Shown: positions 37,448-43,583 of the stretch, piece after piece
Numbering within the stretch: the first letter of the stretch is position 1
Layout of the letters: each line of letters starts with the position of its first letter
Origin: SXOA01 sp051004015
GTDB taxonomy: Bacteria > Planctomycetota > Planctomycetia > Pirellulales > Pirellulaceae
Length of the DNA stretch: 49,874 nt
Direction: 5' to 3'
Assembly (NCBI GenBank): GCA_051004015.1
Contig: JBPCKT010000057.1
Location: forward strand, 1-49,874
Position numbers and translations under genes: made by a program
Notes under the pieces: generated by a model
The model's database searches: none
Told to the model about the DNA's origin: nothing
What the model saw: the letters and a program-made list of their open reading frames with translations, nothing else

Positions 37448-38952
37448 GCATTCAACAAGCGTGTTCAGTTTTGCTGGTAACAGCGGTTGCTGGCTGGCTC
37501 ATGGTGGTTGCAACGGCAACCGCGGACGACACTCCGAATCGGGAAGCGGTTCTGGTCGCGGGCAAGATTCTGTTTCAGAGGCACTGGGAACCGGGAAAGC
37601 CGGCAACTCGTGACGGCGACGGCCTGGGCCCGATGTTCAACGCCGTTTCTTGCGATGCCTGCCACAGCCAGGGCGGAGTGGGGGGCGGCGGAAGCATTGA
37701 CTTCAACGTCGATCTGCTATCGCACGCGGACCGCAGCGGCCACGGGCAATCCGCGACCCGCGAGAAGGTGAAATCCACGCATCCGGCGTTTGTGAACGAC
37801 AAGGACCAAAGCGTGCTATCGAACATCACGCTTCACCGGTTCAGCTCGTCTCCCAAGTATTCGGCTCTCCGACAGTTGCTCACCGGCGCGCCGGTGCCGG
37901 CAGGACTTTTGCCCAAGGAGCGCGAAGTGCTGCAACGAAAGTTCGCTCAAAAGCCGGTTCGGACGGGAGTATCCACCAGCGAAGTCAATTTCACCCTGAC
38001 TCAGCGGCAAACGCCGGCCCTGTTTGGGGCCGGGCTCATTGACGCCATTCCTGACGAGCTGCTGCAAAAGCTGGCAGTCGCTCAAGCGCTTAAGTTCCCT
38101 GACATTTCCGGCCGGATTCCCCAGGTTCGCATCGAGAAAGTCGGCCGCTTTGGCTGGCGCGGCCAAACGGAACATCTCAGTGATTTCGTGCTCGGCGCTT
38201 GCGCCAACGAGTTGGGCTTGCAAGTTCCTACGGTTAATCAGCCGATGGACCCTACCCGGCCCGACTATAGGCCGGTAGGTTTGGACCTGACGCAACAGCA
38301 GTGCGACAGCATCACGGCCTTCGTGGCGTCGCTCCCAGCGCCCAAGTTCGCCGCACCCGACGAATCCGAGAAAGCCCGAGTCGCCGAATTCGGGCGGACC
38401 GTGTTCCGTAACATTGGCTGCGCGGCCTGCCATGTGGAAACGGTAGGGCCGGCCACTCAGATTTACAGCGACCTGCTCCTGCACGACATGGGACCGGCCC
38501 TTGCGGACCCGGTCGCGGCCGAGCACGCATTTCTCCAGATCGAGCGGGTCCCGGTCTCGTTCTCGCGCGGCCAGAGCCAGGAGTCGGAACCCAATGTGCC
38601 GCAGCAGCGAGGCTATTCCGGCGGCAGCGGACCGCCGCCGATTCAGTTGGTCCACATTCATCAACCCTTCACGGCCACCACCGCGATCCGTACCACCTTC
38701 AAGCACGTTCCTACCACCATCACCCAGGAATGGCGCACGCCGCCGCTGTGGGGAGTGGCTCACTCGGCTCCTTATCTGCACGACGGCCGCGCGGCGACGC
38801 TGCTGGAAGCGATTGCCCTTCACGGCGGGGAGGCGAAAGCAACAACCGCCCGCTTCCTGGAATTGCCGACGACCGAGCGCCTGGCGCTGCTGGAGTTCCT
38901 GAGCTGTTTGCAAGTTGCGACAGAACCGGGAAGCCATCTCCCCGCGCCGTGA
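37444..38952 (+). CDS. Di-haem c-type oxidoreductase (DHOR/thiol oxidoreductase family)
   Basis: The exported protein has 502 aa. A signal peptide (CSVLLVTAVAGWLMVVATA) is followed by 'LFQRHWEPG', DGLGPMFNAVSCDACHSQGG (haem site 1, C70/C73/H74) and a second site 'GCAACHVETVGP' near residue 325. The region 'TPPLWGVAHSAPYLHDGRA' with 'ALHGGEAKATTARF' is conserved in di-haem peroxidase and DHOR proteins. Such proteins sit in the periplasm and carry electrons or reduce substrates. It is coupled to the thioredoxin-like gene by an ATGA overlap and is the last gene of the exported-protein block. Confidence 0.9.
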   Translation: MSIQQACSVLLVTAVAGWLMVVATATADDTPNREAVLVAGKILFQRHWEPGKPATRDGDGLGPMFNAVSCDACHSQGGVGGGGSIDFNVDLLSHADRSGHGQSATREKVKSTHPAFVNDKDQSVLSNITLHRFSSSPKYSALRQLLTGAPVPAGLLPKEREVLQRKFAQKPVRTGVSTSEVNFTLTQRQTPALFGAGLIDAIPDELLQKLAVAQALKFPDISGRIPQVRIEKVGRFGWRGQTEHLSDFVLGACANELGLQVPTVNQPMDPTRPDYRPVGLDLTQQQCDSITAFVASLPAPKFAAPDESEKARVAEFGRTVFRNIGCAACHVETVGPATQIYSDLLLHDMGPALADPVAAEHAFLQIERVPVSFSRGQSQESEPNVPQQRGYSGGSGPPPIQLVHIHQPFTATTAIRTTFKHVPTTITQEWRTPPLWGVAHSAPYLHDGRAATLLEAIALHGGEAKATTARFLELPTTERLALLEFLSCLQVATEPGSHLPAP

Positions 38953-39069
38953 TGACAATCATTTTTTGTCCGCAAAGTTTGCCTCGCGACATTGACCTCG
39001 CCGCAGTCGTGACCATTGACGGAATTTGCAGAACGCGGCTGTACGGATCTAACTCGCTATACTTGTAGC

Positions 39070-39186
39070 ATGAATCGAGCGAGCCGAACGGTCATCATCG
39101 TTTGCCTTTGCATCCTCTTGTGCGCGTTCTCCGGGTGTATCGCCGGAGTCGTCATCTGCATATACCAGACGGGCGTCGGGGGGTGA
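39070..39186 (+). CDS. Small hydrophobic protein, 38 aa, possible lipoprotein
   Basis: This is a 38-codon frame from ATG 39070 to TGA 39184-39186. It reads a basic N-terminus (MNRASRT), a hydrophobic core (VIIVCLCILLCAF), then SGC, which could act as a lipobox Cys, and a short hydrophobic tail. A -10-like TATACT (39058-39063) ends six bases before the ATG, so the mRNA would be leaderless or nearly so. No homologue is recognised. It resembles the tiny membrane proteins often annotated between larger planctomycete genes. Confidence 0.5.
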   Translation: MNRASRTVIIVCLCILLCAFSGCIAGVVICIYQTGVGG

Positions 39187-39254
39187 GCTGACCGCCATAC
39201 CGCCACGCTAGCCACGTCTTCCCTCTTCGCCCCTCACCAGTGACAATGGCCGTT

Positions 39255-39356
39255 CACAACTTCGCTAGGAATGGCGAGCCCGCAGCAAATTCAAACTTGC
39301 AGCCGTCAATGAAAACAGGGAGCGCCCGTGATTTGTCGCGGGCGTTTCCCATTTCT
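39255..39356 (+). repeat. ~100-bp repeat, copy 1, ending in a terminator-like hairpin
   Basis: This segment matches 40046-40144 over about 100 bases with only scattered differences. The most conserved blocks are GCAGCAAATTCAAACTTGC and GGGAGCGCCCGTGATT followed by GTCGCGGGCGTTTC. The last block folds as CGCCCG/CGGGCG with a T-run, a probable terminator. The first part may be a transcribed structured RNA or the end of a mobile cassette. It lies 68 bp after the 38-aa ORF. Confidence 0.7.
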
Positions 39357-39427
39357 TGAGACTCGCAATGGGAAGCCCGCTACCGCCTCCTGCATCGCTG
39401 CGACCTAAAACACGGCGCTGCCATCCC

Positions 39428-39489
39428 GCGTCGATTCTTGCCCCGTCCTGTGCAATGATTCTCCACAATTACCCAAGTACACTACCAGA
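39428..39489 (+). promoter_or_regulatory. Repeated promoter module A
   Basis: The block GCGTCGATTCTTGCCCCGTC and following sequence (39428-39464) resembles modules at 40452 and 40883. TGATTC (39456-39461) and TACACT (39478-39483) have a 16-bp spacer, and an ATG follows after six bases at 39490. That ATG opens a 46-codon frame to 39630 with no protein-like features, antisense to the 81-aa ORF. The module may be orphaned from its gene. Confidence 0.5.
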
Positions 39490-39535
39490 ATGGCCAAGTC
39501 TTTCCAACTCCTCACCTCTCGGAGCCCTTCGCCGG

Positions 39536-39781
39536 TCATGTCTTGGAGAACAGACATTGTCGTAGGTCGTTCGCCCGGACTCCCCGTTGCCTCTGATACG
39601 CAACGAGGCGGACTCTCCTGGTGGAGTTGAACCACATGATTCCTTCGTCGTCTGACGAAAGCGAGTCCCCAATCTCCGCCGGGCCGCTGTCAAGGTCGAG
39701 GATGGTGAAGCCTCGGTCGCTCGTGACCGCTATCAAACGCCGCTCTGGATTGGCAGCATAAACCAAGGCGCTGTGAGGCAT
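39536..39781 (-). CDS. Hypothetical 81-aa protein
   Basis: The frame from ATG 39781 reads 'MPHSALVYAANPERRLIAVT' and then SDRGFTILDLDSGPAEIGDSL, which looks like a single WD40/beta-propeller blade or a small beta protein. The composition is protein-like, with no signal or membrane helix. The frame is open further upstream to 39820. It lies opposite promoter module A and its short ORF, and one of the two is probably spurious. No family is assigned. Confidence 0.4.
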   Translation of the reverse strand: MPHSALVYAANPERRLIAVTSDRGFTILDLDSGPAEIGDSLSSDDEGIMWFNSTRRVRLVAYQRQRGVRANDLRQCLFSKT

Positions 39782-40045
39782 GAGGATCCTCTCGTTTGCG
39801 GGAGTTTGACACGCTCGCATCCTCGCGCGGCCCGATTTCCATGCCCAAATCTTTCCCCGGAATCAATGTTAGTCAAGTAATTCCGATAAATGAGCGATCG
39901 CGCGAGAAGCTTTGCCGAGAGGGCAACCTGCCCGACAGACCGGACAACGTGACGAACCCCCCATCCCGCAAAGAAAGAGAGCCCCGCCGCACGTCAAGGT
40001 CGCACTTACGTTCACGCAAAACGCAGCCGCACCGAAGATGCAGCC

Positions 40046-40144
40046 TCACAACTTTGCCACGGATGGTGAGCCGCAGCAAATTCAAACTTGCCGTTGTCAG
40101 TGAACGAGGGAGCGCCCGTGATTCGTCGCGGGCGTTTCTGTTCC
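40046..40144 (+). repeat. ~100-bp repeat, copy 2, ending in a terminator-like hairpin
   Basis: This is the second copy of the element at 39255-39356. It starts TCACAACTTTGCC and carries GCAGCAAATTCAAACTTGC and GAGGGAGCGCCCGTGATT; one G is missing relative to copy 1 before GCAGC. The terminal hairpin is CGCCCG/CGGGCG followed by TTTCTGTT. It lies about 110 bp before the 43-aa membrane ORF. Both copies have the same orientation as the small genes. Confidence 0.7.
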
Positions 40145-40255
40145 TTGTGTTGAGCCGAACGCATCACCGCAACGCTGGCACCCCCGGCCGCCCTGGTCAG
40201 TGTCGAGACGCCGAATTCGGTACACTGGCGGGAACCCATTTAAGGAATTTCTGCC

Positions 40256-40387
40256 GTGATTGATACGTCGATTCTAGGTCATCCGCTTGCCCCGTTAATC
40301 ATCTTGGGCATTGTCTGTCTCGGCGTCCCGCTCGTTGTCGTCGCTATCACGGCTTGGCTGGTGCTGAGGACGAATACTAGGCGATGA
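40256..40387 (+). CDS. Small membrane protein, 43 aa
   Basis: The frame runs from GTG 40256 to TGA 40385-40387, with AAGGA 9 bp upstream (40242-40246). After 'MIDTSILGHPLAP' there is one strong membrane helix (LIILGIVCLGVPLVVVAITA) followed by a basic tail (LRTNTRR), a typical single-span small protein with the C-terminus inside. A TACACT -10-like box lies at 40221-40226. No known family. It is too short for most annotation pipelines. Confidence 0.55.
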   Translation: MIDTSILGHPLAPLIILGIVCLGVPLVVVAITAWLVLRTNTRR

Positions 40388-40479
40388 ACGCATTACAGGC
40401 CCGCTAGTGCCTTCGCCAGTTCCTTGACCCTTTACCCGTCCGCACCCCTGCGCGCCGATTCCTGCCCCGTACAGTGCGA

Positions 40480-40542
40480 TGATTTTTCGCCGCTGATGGT
40501 TTAGACTGCCGGATGGCTGACTCCGAGGAATCTGTAGTCTAA
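40480..40542 (+). promoter_or_regulatory. Repeated promoter module B with 9-codon leader ORF
   Basis: TGATTT (40480-40485), a 16-bp spacer and TAGACT (40502-40507) precede an ATG at 40513 by five bases. That ATG opens a nine-codon frame (MADSEESVV) whose TAA stop (40540-40542) merges with the AAGGAA ribosome binding site of the next gene at 40553. A transcript starting here would be nearly leaderless, and the leader ORF could couple translation to the 103-aa gene. Confidence 0.5.
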
Positions 40543-40552
40543 GGAAACAACA

Positions 40553-40864
40553 ATGGAAGACGTTCCGCCATACGCCCGTTTCGTTGCTCTTGGGATGGCT
40601 GCCGCTGCGGCAGTCGGTTTGCTCGTCAATCACTTTATGGCGGAGTCTCTCGGCGTCGCTCGATTGATGCTCCTTTGTCTTGGACCGCTGGCGCTTCTGT
40701 TGGGGATCGGCGGAGCTATCGAGCCGAAAATCGTGTGGGCTCTCGGAAAGTACGGCCAGCACCTTCCCACGAAGTACAAGATCATCGGGGGAATCTTGGC
40801 AGGAGCGGGAGTGCTCGTGACCCTGCTCTTGGTCTTCCTGGTTTATCCTCTGAAGATGGGGTAG
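40553..40864 (+). CDS. Membrane protein, 103 aa, three predicted helices
   Basis: The start ATG at 40553 has AAGGAAA upstream (40541-40547). Hydrophobic helices lie at about 10-26 (FVALGMAAAAAVGLLVN), 34-55 (VARLMLLCLGPLALLLGIGG) and 76-100 (IIGGILAGAGVLVTLLLVF). A short conserved-looking loop 'EPKIVWALGKYGQHLPTKYK' joins the last two. The arrangement resembles small integral membrane proteins of unknown function widespread in planctomycetes. Promoter module B drives it. Confidence 0.65.
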   Translation: MEDVPPYARFVALGMAAAAAVGLLVNHFMAESLGVARLMLLCLGPLALLLGIGGAIEPKIVWALGKYGQHLPTKYKIIGGILAGAGVLVTLLLVFLVYPLKMG

Positions 40865-40882
40865 GCGCAGCTTCGCCCCGCC

Positions 40883-40944
40883 GCGTCGATTCTCGGAAGA
40901 TCCCATTCGATGATTCTTCGCCGCCACTCGGTTAAACTGCCGGC
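40883..40944 (+). promoter_or_regulatory. Repeated promoter module C
   Basis: The block starting GCGTCGATTC at 40883 resembles modules A and B. TGATTC (40911-40916) and TAAACT (40933-40938) are 16 bp apart, and the ATG of the next gene follows six bases later at 40945. This is the clearest case of a predicted leaderless start in the window, because the ORF behind it looks real and no Shine-Dalgarno is present. Confidence 0.6.
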
Positions 40945-41232
40945 ATGAGCACTTTCCCCGCCGTTGACCTGTCCGCCGGCTTCATCCACCACGGCCGAAT
41001 CGTCTACGCGCTCCAGTACGACATGGAAGCGGAGCGGCCGCACTCTCGCTGCCTTATCGTCTGGCTGACTCCCGCGGGTGACGCCACAGCCCCCTGGATT
41101 GAAGCCGCCTACTCGGGGAGGCCCATCGTCGCGACGAAACCGGGCGAGCATGTTCGGTTCAGGGGCAGGCTGAAAAGGGTGAAGGGGGTTTCGGTGTATC
41201 GGTCGCTGCCGCTGCCGGAAAGGATGCCATAA
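40945..41232 (+). CDS. Hypothetical protein, 95 aa
   Basis: The ATG at 40945 lies six bases after a -10 box (TAAACT), so translation is probably leaderless. The protein reads 'MSTFPAVDLSAGFIHHGRIV', RCLIVWLTPAGDATAPW and EHVRFRGRLKRVKGV. It looks like a compact soluble alpha/beta protein with a basic C-terminus and no signal. I recognise no family. The ORF end overlaps a degenerate copy of the 'MKYSLRSLM'-type small-gene start at 41230. Confidence 0.55.
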   Translation: MSTFPAVDLSAGFIHHGRIVYALQYDMEAERPHSRCLIVWLTPAGDATAPWIEAAYSGRPIVATKPGEHVRFRGRLKRVKGVSVYRSLPLPERMP

Positions 41233-41268
41233 AGTACAGCCTGCGGAGCCTGATGGACTAGCGCGTTT

Positions 41269-41505
41269 ATGGAGCTACAGCATGGCCACGAACGGTACTG
41301 GACGATTCCGTACTCCAACAACGTGGAGGGTTGTGCTGGCCTAGACCTCCTGCGCGAGCGATTTGGAAAAACCGCCGCCGTCGCTAGATTGCTCCTTTGG
41401 GACGCGGCTGGTGAATTCACCGTCCAGACGGCTGGCTGCGACGTTCCGCTTCCCGTGATAGAAGCTGCTGTCGAGGCCGTGCGGCAGCATATTCGGCTCA
41501 GGTAA
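41269..41505 (+). CDS. Hypothetical protein, 78 aa
   Basis: The ATG at 41269 has no strong ribosome binding site. The protein reads 'MELQHGHERYWTIPYSNNVE', then DLLRERFGKTAAVARLLLWDAAGEF and a C-terminal helix (VIEAAVEAVRQHIRLR). The strand-helix-strand-helix composition is protein-like. The family is not recognised. It ends in the region before the IS110 element. Confidence 0.5.
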   Translation: MELQHGHERYWTIPYSNNVEGCAGLDLLRERFGKTAAVARLLLWDAAGEFTVQTAGCDVPLPVIEAAVEAVRQHIRLR

Positions 41506-41830
41506 ACAACCACCTTCCCCATGAAATTCTCCCATGAAGGGAGTCAAGTAGGTGTTCGCAAAGCGTTGAGGCCGTGGAGCTTGACCACTCTCCCATTCGC
41601 GCTGGCGCTCGATACGCCGCACACTAAGCTGGTCCTGTCAAGAGAAGGCGCCCATTCTCCATCTCGGGCCTCGGGGGCCAGAATTAAGTTGCGGGCTGTC
41701 TTCCTCAAAGGTCCACGTCGCTGGCTTTGAGAACCTTGGTACTCGGCTTTCTTCGTTGGTTAGGTTGCGTTCCTGTTCCTCCATTTCACCGCCCCCCCGG
41801 AACAGAGAAGAGGGAAGGGGGTGGGGGTTT
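41506..41830. other. Intergenic DNA left of IS110, no supported gene
   Basis: No frame here looks like a real protein. The part after about 41770 becomes strongly strand-biased, with C-runs then G-runs, up to the palindrome at 41831, and may belong to the IS110 end. The exact IS boundary cannot be placed because IS110 elements lack conserved terminal repeats. Confidence 0.4.
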
Positions 41831-41864
41831 GGGGGAGGGACCTGGGGCCGCTGGTCCCTCCCCC
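41831..41864. repeat. Perfect 12-bp inverted repeat downstream of the IS110 gene
   Basis: GGGGGAGGGACC (41831-41842) and GGTCCCTCCCCC (41853-41864) flank a 10-base loop. It begins 9 bp beyond the recombinase stop codon. It could be a transcription terminator, although no T-run follows on the minus strand, or a stem of a non-coding RNA encoded by the element. Confidence 0.75.
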
Positions 41865-41873
41865 AAGGCACCG

Positions 41874-42917
41874 CTAGGCGGCCCGTTTCTTCTTCAGCCG
41901 GCCCACGTCGAAATCTTGTTCGGTCCTCAGCAACTGATAGGCGATCACCAGCAGCCGCCTGGCCAGCGCCACCAGCGCCGTCTTCTTGCCCCGCTTTTTG
42001 GCGACACGGTTGAACCAGCTGCGCAGCGGCTGCGAGGCTTTGGTTTTATCTCTGGCGACGAGGTGGGCGATCTGCACCCACACGGCCCGCAGCTCGCGGC
42101 GACCCTCGCGGCTGATCGCGCCGTACTCCGTGCGCTCGCCGCTTTGCCTCACCGTGGGGGCCAGGCCGGAATAGCCGACGAGCTTGCGCGAACTGGAAAA
42201 GCGATTCACGTCGTCCACCGCGGCCAGGAACGTCAGCGAGGCGATGCGGCCTACTTTGGGCATCGTTTTCAGACGCTTCACCCGCGGTTCGTTTTTCTCT
42301 CGCTGGGCCAGTTGCCGGTCCAATTCGCGGATCGACTTCGTCAAGGCCAGGAAGCTGTCGTAGTAAGCCGAGACGATGAGCAGGAGGTGCTCCTGTTCAA
42401 ACCCGCCGGCGAGCAGCCGTTTCCAGCCGACCAGCGACGAGAGCCCGCCCGCCGGCAGACGCACGCCCGTTTGCCGGAGCATCCCCCGCGCCACGTTCGA
42501 CAGCTTGGAGCGGGCCGACACCAACTGCCGCCGCGCTACCAGGAGTCCGCGCAGCTCGCGGGCCTCGGGACCCGGCATATGCACCGGATGCGGCAACGCA
42601 TTCAGCCGGAGCAGCTCGCACAAGATCTTGGCGTCGATCTTGTCCGTCTTCCGCCGGCTCTCGGCGATCAGCTTGACTTTCGTCGGATTGACCACGGTGA
42701 CCTCCGCTCCCAACTTCACGAGCTCCTCATGCACCCAGGCAGTTTGATTGCCTGCCTCGACGGCGATCGACAACCCGCCGCCAGCAAACTTCTTGACCAG
42801 GTGTTCGAACGCGGTTTTCTCCGTCGCGATCGGACCCGACCACAGCTTGTTCCCCTTTTCATCCGTCACAAACGCATAGCTCGACACGCCTGCCAGATCG
42901 ATGCCACAATAGTTCAC
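41874..42917 (-). CDS. IS110-family DEDD recombinase (transposase)
   Basis: The protein has 347 aa, normal for the family. The N-terminal RuvC-like domain has D6 (YCGIDLAGVS), Glu in 'LSIAVEAGNQTAWVHEEL' and Asp residues in RKTDKIDAKIL. The C-terminal IS116/IS110/IS902 domain has 'MPKVGRIASLTFLAAVDD', 'LVGYSGLAPTVRQSGER' and the Ser of AISREGRRELR, expected to be the catalytic serine. A basic tail (VGRLKKKRAA) ends it. The start is ATG at 42917. The gene looks intact. It is read against the small host genes around it. Confidence 0.94.
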   Translation of the reverse strand: MNYCGIDLAGVSSYAFVTDEKGNKLWSGPIATEKTAFEHLVKKFAGGGLSIAVEAGNQTAWVHEELVKLGAEVTVVNPTKVKLIAESRRKTDKIDAKILCELLRLNALPHPVHMPGPEARELRGLLVARRQLVSARSKLSNVARGMLRQTGVRLPAGGLSSLVGWKRLLAGGFEQEHLLLIVSAYYDSFLALTKSIRELDRQLAQREKNEPRVKRLKTMPKVGRIASLTFLAAVDDVNRFSSSRKLVGYSGLAPTVRQSGERTEYGAISREGRRELRAVWVQIAHLVARDKTKASQPLRSWFNRVAKKRGKKTALVALARRLLVIAYQLLRTEQDFDVGRLKKKRAA

Positions 42918-42997
42918 GGCCGGTCTCCTTCTCGTTTGGGGTTCTGACGCAATTGCACAACGCTGTTAGCATCCTAACCGCCGAAGCGAGACCGGCC
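42918..42997. repeat. Inverted repeat and hairpin upstream of the IS110 gene
   Basis: GGCCGGTCTC (42918-42927) pairs perfectly with GAGACCGGCC (42988-42997). Inside, GTTAG/CTAAC (42965-42969/42974-42978) forms a small hairpin with a CATC loop. The outer repeat begins next to the recombinase start codon and ends at the probable element boundary. In IS110-group elements this position carries the bridge RNA; this stretch is short for a whole one (about 80 bp). Confidence 0.6.
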
Positions 42998-43004
42998 CTC
43001 ACTT

Positions 43005-43271
43005 CATAGCTTCTCCATCCGCGACCTGCTGCTGGTGACGGTGATTGTGGCCCTGGGAGTGGGGTGGTGGGTGGATCGTCAAGCGAGAGAGGCCAGGGTC
43101 AAGCAGTTGGAGAAAGCGCTCTCGGAAGTAACGCTCTACGGCGCGCCAATCGACTGGCCCGGATCGGTGGTCACGATTGTGACCGGTGTCATGCCGCCAG
43201 AATTGGAGCGCATACCCATAGTCACGCTGCCCAACTCTTCAGCACCCGCCCCAAATCCGCCTAAAAAGTGA
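43005..43271 (+). pseudogene. 5'-truncated 'SIRDLLW'-type small membrane protein
   Basis: The frame from 43005 reads HSFSIRDLLLVTVIVALGVG, then WWVDRQAREARVKQLEKAL and ends 'LPNSSAPAPNPPKK'. SIRDLLW-type proteins of planctomycetes have this N-terminal signal-anchor, then a coiled segment. There is no ATG before the anchor because the IS110 end precedes it directly; a GTG at 43035 lies inside the anchor. The C-terminus matches the second copy at 45553-45594, so these are paralogues. Confidence 0.6.
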
Positions 43272-43316
43272 GCAGGTCCACATCTGGACCCATGACCGCG
43301 TATTGAATCTGCCTAG

Positions 43317-43583
43317 TTGTACACTCACCGGCAAAACTGTACCCTTGCCGAAGTGATTGCCTCCCTCACCATCCCTTGCGACTGGCCGGACTGCCCCGAA
43401 CGGCTTACGTACGACTTCCGCCTCTTATTGCCAGACCCTAAGCACGGCTGGAAAACGGAACCGAATATGGACGCCTACGCCCACGGCGGGGAAGCATCAG
43501 GGATCTGCGACCACATTGGACGACGCTCCATGTACTTGACCTGCTCCCCCTGCCAGGCAGTTAATTCTTTGTTGACCGGATGA
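43317..43583 (+). CDS. Possible small protein, 88 aa
   Basis: The frame reads 'LYTHRQNCTLAEVIASLTIP', CDWPDCPERLTYDFRLLLPD and more, with two Cys pairs (CDWPDC, CSPCQ). The first half looks like protein, but there is only a TTG start (43317). The second half overlaps the 3' end of the 568-aa minus-strand gene. It may be a fragment of an older gene. Confidence 0.25.
   Translation: MYTHRQNCTLAEVIASLTIPCDWPDCPERLTYDFRLLLPDPKHGWKTEPNMDAYAHGGEASGICDHIGRRSMYLTCSPCQAVNSLLTG

Larger units (their letters stand above)
41831..42997 (-). mobile_element. IS110-family element (approximate limits)
   Basis: The element is defined by the DEDD recombinase gene and structured sequence on both sides: the 12-bp palindrome at 41831-41864 and the 10-bp inverted repeat at 42918-42927/42988-42997. 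Just after 42997 the reading frame of a 'SIRDLLW'-type small gene begins without a start codon (43005 on), which suggests the element cut that gene. Known IS110 members use an element-encoded bridge RNA to choose targets. The left limit may lie up to about 60 bp further out. Confidence 0.75.

Noticed and set aside
37816..38958. 380-codon minus-strand frame under the di-haem gene
   Set aside because: Shadow of a gene with clear CxxCH motifs; composition is Arg-rich and unstructured.
39255..40387. Integron cassette array (repeats as attC sites)
   Set aside because: The repeats lack convincing RYYYAAC and GTTRRRY core pairs and no integrase is present; only two copies occur.
41727..42947. 406-codon plus-strand frame across the IS110 gene
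   Set aside because: It is antisense to an intact recombinase and rich in Arg/Pro/His/Gln.
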